The notes beneath the pieces are model-generated. The model did no database searches and was not told where the DNA came from. It saw nothing but the letters and a program-made list of their open reading frames with translations. From NCBI GenBank assembly GCA_937919165.1, contig CALFPO010000093.1, positions 1 to 13,154 on the forward strand: a DNA stretch of 13,154 nt, given 5' to 3'. Numbering within the stretch: the stretch's first letter is position 1; every line of letters begins with the position of its first letter. The translations under genes were made by a program, and so were the position numbers. Shown here piece after piece: positions 1 to 7,196 of the stretch. The stretch is from an uncultured Bacillota bacterium. Its GTDB lineage: Bacteria > Bacillota_I > Bacilli_A > Erysipelotrichales > Erysipelotrichaceae.

Positions 1-1237
1 TGCCTGATTGTGTCTCTACATCAAACAGGAATCCGTAGTCATCGAAGTTGAACGAGAATTCCTTGATGTTGTCAGGACCCTGACCAGTCATGAAGTTGCC
101 TGAGAATGGTGTGAACACGCCAGTATCAAGGACAAACTTCTTTCCGTCAATCTCATCCTTGAGTGGCGAGAATGGCTGGCATTCAGGATTTCCGACATTC
201 AGTCTGCTGAGCTTGCGGCACAGTCTTGCGTAGTCTTCTGGATTGTCTTCGATTGGACCATCATCGGTAATCTTCTCAATGAAGTCCCAGGTGATGTTCA
301 AGGTTGACTGAGCCCAGTGAGCGCCTACAGCTGTCTCGGTGATGCCGATCTCCATATCCTGCTCAGGAAGCACGATCGTGAACTGGCCCATGGCGCCATC
401 GGCACGATATGCCAGATGAGGCTTGCACATCCAGATCTGGAAGCCATATCCCAAGAAGTTGTCTGAAGCTTCTGGATTGTTTATTGATTCAGTAGCTGAA
501 TCGTTCTGGTTTGTTGTAGCTAGCTTGACATAGTCTTCCGCAAGGATTCTTTCACCTTCCCAGACACCGCCGTCTGCATAGAGCTTCATCAGACGGAAGT
601 TGTCTTCGGTTGTGGCAAACAGTCCGCCACCGCCTACTTCCATGCCATCAGCCATGGTCATCCACCTCAGATTATCTGGGTTGATGCCGATCTTGTTGAA
701 GAGTCTTGGAGTCAGATAGTCATGAAGGCCAAGTCCCGTCTTCTTCCTGACGATGGCGCCAAGAAGCGTTGAACCAGTCGAGTTGTACATATAGGTTGTG
801 CCAGGCTTGTGGTTCACTGGCGTATGCATGAAGTCTCTGATCCAGTTCTCTGAATTGAATGGCATTGTATCCATGCCGCATCCCATGCAGAGCACATCTC
901 TTACCGTCAAGAGCTTGAGGTTCTCGCTAGGATCTTCAGGCGATTCATCTGGGAAGATATCAATCAGTCTCTCATCAAGCTTCAATAGCCCTTCGGTGTA
1001 GCAGATGCCGACAGCCGTAGCTGCATAGGTCTTGGTGTGCGACTGCAGGCCATGCCTCAGGTTAGGTCCAAATGGAGCCCACCAGCCCTGAGTAATGAGT
1101 TTGTTGTGACGCATGATCATCAGGCCATGCATCTCGGTTTCTGATTTCTCTAAGTTGTCGATATATTCAAGTATCAGGCCGCTCTTGATTCCGACCTCTT
1201 CAGGTCTTGCCTGATCAAATGGTTTGCGATTGTTCAT
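1..1237 (-). CDS. Serine hydrolase, beta-lactamase/EstB-like family (3' end off the window)
   Basis: At least 412 codons are open from the ATG at 1237-1235 to the left edge, so the C-terminus is missing. The protein belongs to the serine beta-lactamase-like family, whose bacterial members are often esterases or peptidases. The SxxK nucleophile motif is SHTK (Ser66, Lys69). The second motif reads YMYNSTG, so it is Tyr-Asn-Ser where classical class C enzymes have Tyr-x-Asn. A YRADGAMGQ segment fills the place of the third (K/H-x-G) motif. No signal peptide or membrane segment is visible at the N-terminus (MNNRKPFDQARPEEVGI), so a cytoplasmic enzyme is likely. The start overlaps the upstream permease stop by one base (TAATG) behind a GGAGGA site, indicating translational coupling. 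It is therefore the last visible gene of the transporter cluster. An ester-cleaving role is an inference from context; antibiotic resistance is unlikely. Confidence 0.9.
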   Translation of the reverse strand, partial: MNNRKPFDQARPEEVGIKSGLILEYIDNLEKSETEMHGLMIMRHNKLITQGWWAPFGPNLRHGLQSHTKTYAATAVGICYTEGLLKLDERLIDIFPDESPEDPSENLKLLTVRDVLCMGCGMDTMPFNSENWIRDFMHTPVNHKPGTTYMYNSTGSTLLGAIVRKKTGLGLHDYLTPRLFNKIGINPDNLRWMTMADGMEVGGGGLFATTEDNFRLMKLYADGGVWEGERILAEDYVKLATTNQNDSATESINNPEASDNFLGYGFQIWMCKPHLAYRADGAMGQFTIVLPEQDMEIGITETAVGAHWAQSTLNITWDFIEKITDDGPIEDNPEDYARLCRKLSRLNVGNPECQPFSPLKDEIDGKKFVLDTGVFTPFSGNFMTGQGPDNIKEFSFNFDDYGFLFDVETQSG

Positions 1238-2151
1238 TATCCCTTAACTCCTCCTACAACCATGCCTTTGATAAGTTCTTTCTGAATGAATGGATATACA
1301 AGCAGAACAGGAAGCAATGCTATGATGGCGATGGCCATACGTGCTGATTCGGTAGGCAATGATCTTGCTGCCAGCAGTATTGCCTCATCCTGCAGATCCG
1401 TTGTCTTGAGGAACTGGATGGAATCCATCAGTTTCTTCAGATATACCTGAATCGTATACAGCTTAGGGTCGCCGATATAGTATAATCCGCTTGACCAGTT
1501 GTTCCAATAGCCAAGAGCCGAGAACAGACCGATAGTGGTCATGATTGGCTTAGACAATGGAACCATGATCTTGGAATAGATGGTGAAGTCTCTAGCACCA
1601 TCAAGCCTTGCGGCTTCAACAAACGAATAAGGAATGTTGGTGTTGAAGTAGTTCCTTACAAGCAGAACGTTCATGCCGCCCATCAATGAGCCAGGTATCA
1701 GATAGGCCCAGATCGTATCCTTGACGTTGAATAGTCTTGTCCATACGATGTAGCTTGCGGTAATACCACCATTGAACAGCATCGTGAAGAACAGGATGAA
1801 GGCAATGACGTTTCTGGGCTTGAAGTCCTTGCGCGAAAGCGGATAGGCAAACAATGAAGTGATTATCAGGCTGGCAACTGTACCAATGGCTGTAACAAGA
1901 ACCGTTAGCCCATAAGCTCTTAAGATGGTTGCTCTCTTGGCCCACATGAATTCATAGGCGCTCAATGACCACTCCTTAGGAATGAAGCGATAGCCTTTTA
2001 CCAGAGATGCCTCTGAAGAGAAGGAAACGGTCATCATCAGCACAAGGGGTACGATGCAGAACAGCATCAATAGAATCATTATGATAAGGGCCGAGTAATG
2101 GAAACCTCTTTCGCCCTTCATCATCTGAATCTTATTCTTATTTCTGGACAT
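1237..2151 (-). CDS. Carbohydrate ABC transporter permease, LplC/YtcP-type
   Basis: This 304-residue integral membrane protein is one of two permeases of a sugar-type ABC importer. It has about six hydrophobic segments, the first at about residues 19-42. The EAA loop that docks the ATPase is at about residues 177-202 (VEAARLDGARDFTIYSKI, then the proline-lysine end of the loop). The length and the C-terminal IQKELIKGMVVGGVKG ending are typical of the LplC/YtcP family (CUT1-like uptake of oligosaccharides). The start has a strong site, AAAGGAGG, six to seven bases upstream, and lies 12 bases after the partner permease gene. The stop overlaps the start of the serine hydrolase gene. The two permeases should form a heterodimer. 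The ATPase is not encoded in the window. The substrate cannot be read from the sequence. Confidence 0.97.
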   Translation of the reverse strand: MSRNKNKIQMMKGERGFHYSALIIMILLMLFCIVPLVLMMTVSFSSEASLVKGYRFIPKEWSLSAYEFMWAKRATILRAYGLTVLVTAIGTVASLIITSLFAYPLSRKDFKPRNVIAFILFFTMLFNGGITASYIVWTRLFNVKDTIWAYLIPGSLMGGMNVLLVRNYFNTNIPYSFVEAARLDGARDFTIYSKIMVPLSKPIMTTIGLFSALGYWNNWSSGLYYIGDPKLYTIQVYLKKLMDSIQFLKTTDLQDEAILLAARSLPTESARMAIAIIALLPVLLVYPFIQKELIKGMVVGGVKG

Positions 2152-2163
2152 GTTTCCTCCTTT

Positions 2164-3126
2164 CTAGAACAGCGAGTTCTCTGGATTGATCTTTCTAACC
2201 AACAGGTTAGAAGAAAGTACAAGTATAAAGCCGATGACAGCCTGGAAGATGCCGGCAGCCGAAGACATGCCGACATTGTTGTTGACCATCAGGGCACGAT
2301 ATACGAATGTATCGATAGTCTGTGTTGTGCTATACAGCATGCCGTTTCCTAATGGCACCTGATAGAACAGGCCGAAATCTGAATTGAAGATGCGGCCGAC
2401 AGACAGAAGCAGCATCATTGTGATCATAGGCTTCAACAGTGGCAGAGTGATGTACTTGATCTGTTCCCACTTGGTGGCGCCATCGATTCTGGCTGATTCA
2501 TAAAGACCTTTGTCGATACCGCCGATTGATGCCATGTAGATGATTGAGCTTTGTCCAGCGTTCTGCCATATATGGACAACCGTCAATATCAATGGCCAGT
2601 ATTTAGGCTCCGTATACCAGCTTATCGGATTATCGCTGAAGAATACGGTGTTGAAGTAGCCGTAAGAAACAGACAGGAACGCATATACCAGGAAAGACAG
2701 GATAACGGCAGACACCATTGAAGGGAAACAGATGACTGGCTGAATAACTTTGGCGATCTTGCGCTTTGCGATCTCATTCATGCACAGAGCAACGAATACG
2801 GCGATCACAAGGTCAAGCACGATCCATACCAGGTTGTACAGTACGGTGTTTCTGATCATGATGAATGCATCCTTGGTCTTGAACAGGTATTTGAAGTTGC
2901 CGAAACCTACCCATGGTGAAGCAAAGATGCCCTTGGCATAGTTGATCTTCTTGAATGCCAGCAGGATGCCAAACATTGGCAGGTAGTTGTTGATGACAAG
3001 ATACAGCATTCCTGGAAGCATCATGAGATACAATGGGAAGTCGTTCTTGAAACGCTCCTTCCTTTCGGCTTTCTTCTGTTGAGCTAAGACATTGTCAAAT
3101 TCCGATGTTTTTTCACTCTTTTTCAT
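2164..3126 (-). CDS. Carbohydrate ABC transporter permease, LplB/YteP-type
   Basis: This 320-residue membrane protein is the first of the two permeases. It has a charged cytoplasmic N-terminus (residues 1-28) and then hydrophobic segments from about residue 31 onward. The segment PLYLMMLPGMLYLVINNYLP is highly typical of the LplB/YteP family. The EAA loop is at about residues 207-233 (GLYESARIDGATKWEQIKY). The ending VRKINPENSLF also fits the family. An AAAAGGGG ribosome binding site lies about seven bases before the ATG. An 81-base gap separates it from the upstream membrane-protein gene, which is the largest gap within the left half of the cluster and leaves room for an internal promoter. 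It pairs with the downstream permease and the lipoprotein at 7197-8669. Confidence 0.97.
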   Translation of the reverse strand: MKKSEKTSEFDNVLAQQKKAERKERFKNDFPLYLMMLPGMLYLVINNYLPMFGILLAFKKINYAKGIFASPWVGFGNFKYLFKTKDAFIMIRNTVLYNLVWIVLDLVIAVFVALCMNEIAKRKIAKVIQPVICFPSMVSAVILSFLVYAFLSVSYGYFNTVFFSDNPISWYTEPKYWPLILTVVHIWQNAGQSSIIYMASIGGIDKGLYESARIDGATKWEQIKYITLPLLKPMITMMLLLSVGRIFNSDFGLFYQVPLGNGMLYSTTQTIDTFVYRALMVNNNVGMSSAAGIFQAVIGFILVLSSNLLVRKINPENSLF

Positions 3127-3207
3127 ACAAAAACCCCTTTTATACCTTATAGTTTATTATTCCGCCAGACAAATGACATTAAAAAATATACGATTGATTT
3201 TCTATTT
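3127..3207 (-). promoter_or_regulatory. Intergenic gap with a possible internal promoter for the permease genes
   Basis: This 81-base AT-rich gap is the only sizeable break between the regulator block and the permeases. Read on the minus strand it contains TTTGTC, then 16 bases, then TATAAG, and further on TATAAA just before the AAAAGGGG ribosome binding site. These resemble a weak sigma-A promoter, but neither hexamer pair is close to consensus. No terminator hairpin is visible after the upstream gene, so read-through from upstream is also expected. Confidence 0.3.
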
Positions 3208-3879
3208 TCAATCCCGTAAAAGCTGCTCAATAAGCGCAAGCGCATTATCCAGATTGGCGGCATTGCTGGCAACGCCGATCAGCACATCATTGTGGTAGTA
3301 ATATGCCTCATGAAGTGGCGAACCAGGATGCAGGACTATGCCTCCAACTATCATTTTTCCTTCAGAATTCTTGTAGCTGTATAGATCATCTTTCCTTTTC
3401 GAAAGAATACTTTCATCAATATGTTCAGAGAGATCCAAAAAGGCATCTCCCTCTATGAACATGTCAAAAACATCCTTGAATCCCACAAAGACATCAAGAT
3501 CAGTGATGGAAAACAAGGCATTCAATACCTGAAGGGTCTCTATATCGTCCTCTTCCCTGTTGTCCATGCCAAGAGTCAGATAATCATTGATATCGACAAC
3601 GCTCTTTCCCATCTTTATGCCAGCCTTCTCAAGCTCTCTATTGAAGACATCATCATCAACCTCAATGATCTGGGCATCACTATTGACTAGCACTGCATAT
3701 AATGCGACAGGCTTTCTGAAGATGAGATTGACCAGTGATGCGACAACGATAATCATAGCCAAAACAATGCCGGCTATCGGCAGCTTGTAGTAATCCCACA
3801 AGAAAGCAAGCTTTGCCTTTCTGTTTTCCAGATTCGCAAAGGTTTCTCTGTCTTTCCTTATCTCTTCCGCAAGCTTCAT
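3208..3879 (-). CDS. Membrane-anchored protein of unknown function with an SBP-like extracellular segment
   Basis: I do not recognise a named family for this 223-residue protein. It has a charged cytoplasmic head (residues 1-30), one transmembrane helix at about residues 33-54 flanked by KLP and FRKP, and a roughly 165-residue part predicted outside the cell. That outer part contains ITDLDVFVGF (125-134) and FIEGDAFLDLSEHID (141-155). These resemble the DVFVG and 'la..G.lldL' segments seen in lobes of solute-binding proteins. It also ends in an NLDNALALIEQLL helix of the kind found at their end. It is far shorter than a complete binding protein (usually over 400 residues). Its start overlaps the response-regulator stop (ATGA), with AAAGGA upstream, so it is translationally coupled to the sensor pair. 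It may be an accessory subunit for sensing or transport. That function is inference. Confidence 0.9.
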   Translation of the reverse strand: MKLAEEIRKDRETFANLENRKAKLAFLWDYYKLPIAGIVLAMIIVVASLVNLIFRKPVALYAVLVNSDAQIIEVDDDVFNRELEKAGIKMGKSVVDINDYLTLGMDNREEDDIETLQVLNALFSITDLDVFVGFKDVFDMFIEGDAFLDLSEHIDESILSKRKDDLYSYKNSEGKMIVGGIVLHPGSPLHEAYYYHNDVLIGVASNAANLDNALALIEQLLRD

Positions 3880-5438
3880 TGGCTATCCTTTCCGTTGGTA
3901 CGCCACTCAGCCGGAGATACTCCCACCATCTTATGGAAAACGGTCGAAAAGTAGGAAATATTGTAGTAGCCAACATAGCTAGCTATCTCTGATACGGACA
4001 TACTGGTCGAAAGCAACAGCCGTTTCGATTCCTCGATTCTCAGCTGATTGATGTATTCTCTAAGATTCATGCCCATGCTGTTTCTGAACAGCTTAGAGAG
4101 ATAGTTTGGCGTAACGAAGGCAAACTCCGCCACATCATCCCTATCGATATTCTCACGGAAGTTATCATCCAGAAACTTCTTGGCTCTGCTTATGATATTC
4201 TCGGAATCGACCGCATTGTTGACCTTCTCGCTATAGATGGACATCAAATCCTGGCTGTATGAAAGAAGGTTGGCCTTGTTGAGCTTGGCTCCATCGTGCT
4301 CTCTGATTCTTTCATCATCATAGATGGCAGATCCTGAAATGTTGTTGTCCTTCATGATCGTCAGGAAAAACATCGTTATCTCTTTCTTGAACTGGTCGTA
4401 GGCATCAGTCTTCTCGATGTTGTTCAGGATGTTTCCGATATATTCCTCATAACCGCTTCCATCCCTGTTCTTGAGATACCAAAGAAGCTGGTTCTCGTTG
4501 AGGATCGTCTCATTTTCGATGCTGTCGATCTCATCATCCTGATGGAAAATCTTTCCGCCATAGAACCTGATCTTGCGGATAGTCGCATACAGTTCGCTTA
4601 CGACAGCAGACGCCTCATAGAAGGCAAAAGGATTGCTGATGAGGTCAACAGGCTCGATTGCAAAATTCTCCTTGCAGAAGTCATTCAGAACACGGCATCT
4701 TCTTTCGAGTTCCGTCTTCTCAATATCCGCATCCACAAAGGTAATGCACCACAAGAATCTATCATCGTTGTTGACGATGGTATGGGCAGAGCCTATGTAG
4801 TTGTTGAGCGCCTCATCGTGCACTCTTGCGGCTGTATACAACAAAAGATCTTTAGACCATTCACTGCTTACAGTGTCAAAAATATTCAAGCAGGTGAAGA
4901 CGATTCTCCATCTGCTGTCGGCACGAAAATCCATGCCGTTATTCTCTAGGTAGTTCTCGATCAGATCTTTATTTGTGCCAAACAGTCCATCTGATATCTG
5001 CTTGAATACCGATGAGCACAAGAGGTCCTTCTTGATCTGGCTGTCCTCGTTTGCGGTTTCAGCGCTTTCCTTGTAGTTCTGTATCATCCTATTGAGGATG
5101 TCTTCTATCTGCTTGAGCTTGAAAGGCTTGGTGATGTACCCAGCAGCCCGATAGTCAATGGCCAGCTGGGCATACTTGAAGTCTTCGTAGCAGGTCATGA
5201 AGGCAAATTCCGCATTCTTGTTGTTCTTGCGCGCAAACTTCAAAACCTCGGTACCATTCACCTTAGGCATGCCTATATCACACAGAATCAGCTCAGGATT
5301 CTCCTGTTTGATGACCTCAATCGACATCTTGCCGTTGTATGCTTCCAGAACTTCGCTTATTCCTAGCTTCTTGAAATCTATCTTCTTCTTCAGCACATCG
5401 ATAGTAGAGATGTCATCTTCACATATCAGCAGTCTCAT
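3876..5438 (-). CDS. Response regulator with AraC-type DNA-binding domain (YesN-like)
   Basis: This 520-residue cytoplasmic regulator is the partner of the kinase encoded just upstream. The receiver domain covers about residues 1-120. It has the acidic pair in ICEDD (residues 8-9), the phospho-acceptor Asp54 in LILCDIGMP, Thr82 and Lys104 in YITKPF. A long linker follows (about 120-410). The C-terminal AraC/XylS helix-turn-helix pair lies at about residues 415-515, with PNYLSKLFRNSMGMNLREYI and a second helix pair around VSEIASYVGYYNISYFSTVF. The length is normal for the YesN class. The ATG at 5438 has AAGGAG seven bases upstream and lies inside the last 20 bases of the kinase gene. Regulators of this class normally activate their adjacent transporter and enzyme genes. 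Likely targets here are the control region 8670-8864 and possibly 3127-3207. Confidence 0.96.
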   Translation of the reverse strand: MRLLICEDDISTIDVLKKKIDFKKLGISEVLEAYNGKMSIEVIKQENPELILCDIGMPKVNGTEVLKFARKNNKNAEFAFMTCYEDFKYAQLAIDYRAAGYITKPFKLKQIEDILNRMIQNYKESAETANEDSQIKKDLLCSSVFKQISDGLFGTNKDLIENYLENNGMDFRADSRWRIVFTCLNIFDTVSSEWSKDLLLYTAARVHDEALNNYIGSAHTIVNNDDRFLWCITFVDADIEKTELERRCRVLNDFCKENFAIEPVDLISNPFAFYEASAVVSELYATIRKIRFYGGKIFHQDDEIDSIENETILNENQLLWYLKNRDGSGYEEYIGNILNNIEKTDAYDQFKKEITMFFLTIMKDNNISGSAIYDDERIREHDGAKLNKANLLSYSQDLMSIYSEKVNNAVDSENIISRAKKFLDDNFRENIDRDDVAEFAFVTPNYLSKLFRNSMGMNLREYINQLRIEESKRLLLSTSMSVSEIASYVGYYNISYFSTVFHKMVGVSPAEWRTNGKDSQ

Positions 5439-7140
5439 CGCTATCTCCTTTTTCCGGTATCAGCAGCTCGATCCTTGCTCCGCCAGTTTCCTTGTTGGAT
5501 ATGCGCAGCAGATCGTCGCGATTATATAGAATATGTAGGGTATATTTCGTATTCGTAAGTCCAATATGTTCCTTGGTGAACATATTGTCGTTGGCCTCAA
5601 GCTTCTCAATCGCTTCCTTGGAGAAGCCATCGCCATCATCTTCCTCTATCAGCCTTATGCCCTTGAAACCTTCCTCTTCATATCTTTCGCACTTGATGTA
5701 GATATGCAGAGTCTGTATGAGGCTCATCGCATGCTTGAAGGAGTTCTCAACCTGTGAGAACAGAAGCAGGTAAGGTATCTTCTCTTCCTCTATTCCCTTC
5801 TCGATGTCATAGACATAATCGATGCTGTTAGGGAACTTGATCTTCTGCATCTCGACGTAGTTCTCGATCTGCTTGAGCTCTTCTTTTATGGTTACCCATT
5901 CATTGCTGGTGTTCAGCATATATCTGGTGAACTGCGAAAACTGGTAGATGTAGTCTCTTACCTTTTCGGAGTCGTTGTCATAGGTCAGGTTAGAGATCGT
6001 CGTGATGCCATTCATGAAGGCATGGGGTCTCAGCTGCCCTCTGAGCATCCTAAGCTTGTTCTGCTCTTCCTTGATCTTCATGTCATATTGGGCGATCTTC
6101 AGATTGGTTATTTCGCTGGTCATGTTGTTGAAGTTGTTGTAGAGTTCCACGAACTCATCGCTTCCGACATCATCGGTATCGATACGGTAATCGAGGTTGC
6201 CCTTGGATACTTCTTGGGTTGCCACAATCAGTTCATTGGTCTGCTTAAGGATCCTGCGTCTGATGTAGCCGAAAAGGATTACGATCAGCACAATCTCCAG
6301 CACAGCATTGGCCAGAAACATAAGTCCGCTGAAGGCGTTGATGCCGCTGCCGTTGTGCTTGACGATCAGCGTTCCCTTGATGCCTGTATTCTCTCCAGCA
6401 AGCACCGATAGAAAATGCCCATATCTCTGCACAGTGCCTTCCACGCCAAGTTCAATTCGGCTCTTGAGATCCTCATTGCCGGAATTATGGATTATCTCGT
6501 TGCCATCCAGGAAGAAGGTTGCAACATCGCTGTCTGGAACATTATCCGAGAACCTGTATAGACTGCAGTCACTTACAGCACCGACAATGAATCTTCCCAT
6601 CTTGACGCATTTATAGAAGTAGGCATTCCCACCGATATATCTTATCGACCAGCTATGGTCGCTTAAGAAGGTGTTGTCCTCTACGCATATCTCCTTGAGA
6701 TAGCCCTTGACCATCGGCAGCTTGACGATCGTCGACTTGGAGTTGGCGTTGTATGTATAGTACTCTGAATTGATGTCATACAGAAAAATGGCAGATATAT
6801 CGTTTGAGGCAATCGTCTTCTTCTGCAGCATCTCGACAATCTCTTTCGCTGTGAAGACATCGATATTGTTTGGATCCTTCTGGAACTGCGTATCATCATA
6901 AAGGGTGACGAAGACATCATAAAGCTGTTCATATATCATCGTGAGGCGCGTATCGGCATTCGCTACCCATTTGTCGCACATGTAGCTGTTCTCGTTCTCA
7001 TATGATTGGTTTATCTGATTCTGATATGAATAGATGGTCGCAAAAAGCGATACGGTTGAGCACAGGAATATCAGTGCCAGCAGTATGACGACGACTTTGC
7101 GCCATGACTTGAAATTGAGCATATCTTTCATCAATACCAT
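5419..7140 (-). CDS. Sensor histidine kinase (YesM-like, HisKA_7TM/HATPase family)
   Basis: This membrane sensor phosphorylates the adjacent response regulator. Numbered from the ATG at 7140 (573 residues), there is a transmembrane helix at about 16-37, an extracellular sensor region at about 40-268, a second helix at about 269-292, and a HAMP linker to about 346. The phospho-acceptor region is QLRPHAFMNGITTI with His373. The N box is QVENSFKH (Asn466). The ATP lid has DDGDGF (from about 501) and HIGLTN (about 526-531). The reading frame extends upstream to a GTG at 7167, but that codon lies inside the terminator hairpin. No start candidate (7140, 7131, 7122) has a clear ribosome binding site, so the exact start is uncertain. 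The 3' end overlaps the regulator gene by 20 bases. The ligand is probably a sugar or sugar conjugate, by context only. Confidence 0.93.
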   Translation of the reverse strand: MVLMKDMLNFKSWRKVVVILLALIFLCSTVSLFATIYSYQNQINQSYENENSYMCDKWVANADTRLTMIYEQLYDVFVTLYDDTQFQKDPNNIDVFTAKEIVEMLQKKTIASNDISAIFLYDINSEYYTYNANSKSTIVKLPMVKGYLKEICVEDNTFLSDHSWSIRYIGGNAYFYKCVKMGRFIVGAVSDCSLYRFSDNVPDSDVATFFLDGNEIIHNSGNEDLKSRIELGVEGTVQRYGHFLSVLAGENTGIKGTLIVKHNGSGINAFSGLMFLANAVLEIVLIVILFGYIRRRILKQTNELIVATQEVSKGNLDYRIDTDDVGSDEFVELYNNFNNMTSEITNLKIAQYDMKIKEEQNKLRMLRGQLRPHAFMNGITTISNLTYDNDSEKVRDYIYQFSQFTRYMLNTSNEWVTIKEELKQIENYVEMQKIKFPNSIDYVYDIEKGIEEEKIPYLLLFSQVENSFKHAMSLIQTLHIYIKCERYEEEGFKGIRLIEEDDGDGFSKEAIEKLEANDNMFTKEHIGLTNTKYTLHILYNRDDLLRISNKETGGARIELLIPEKGDSDETADM

Positions 7141-7145
7141 TATAG

Positions 7146-7173
7146 AAAAAAGGGTGCCTTTTAGCACCCTTTT
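7146..7173 (-). terminator. Intrinsic terminator after the solute-binding protein gene
   Basis: A perfect 10-base-pair stem (7148-7157 with 7164-7173, AAAAGGGTGC/GCACCCTTTT) with a 6-base loop lies 24 bases past the stop of the lipoprotein gene. On the minus strand the stem runs into six T residues, as in a Rho-independent terminator. The kinase gene begins a few bases beyond. The element probably ends most transcripts after the lipoprotein gene and lets a fraction through to the regulators and permeases. Confidence 0.88.
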
Positions 7174-7196
7174 GAATCCGATTATTCGTTTGGCTA

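Noticed and set aside
1..1237. Beta-lactamase as antibiotic resistance gene
   Set aside because: There is no signal peptide, the second motif is Tyr-Asn-Ser, and the gene is coupled to a sugar-type permease. A metabolic esterase-like hydrolase is more likely.
4542..4949. Open plus-strand frame of 135 codons opposite the response-regulator gene
   Set aside because: It lies wholly antisense to a well-supported gene, lacks a ribosome binding site and its product resembles nothing known. It is a by-product of codon usage on the other strand.
6022..6411. Open plus-strand frame of 129 codons opposite the kinase gene
   Set aside because: It is antisense to the HAMP and sensor coding region, with no start signals and no recognisable motifs.
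7141..7167. Extension of the kinase to a GTG at 7167
   Set aside because: The codon and following bases form part of the terminator hairpin, and the purine run upstream directly abuts the GTG with no spacing.
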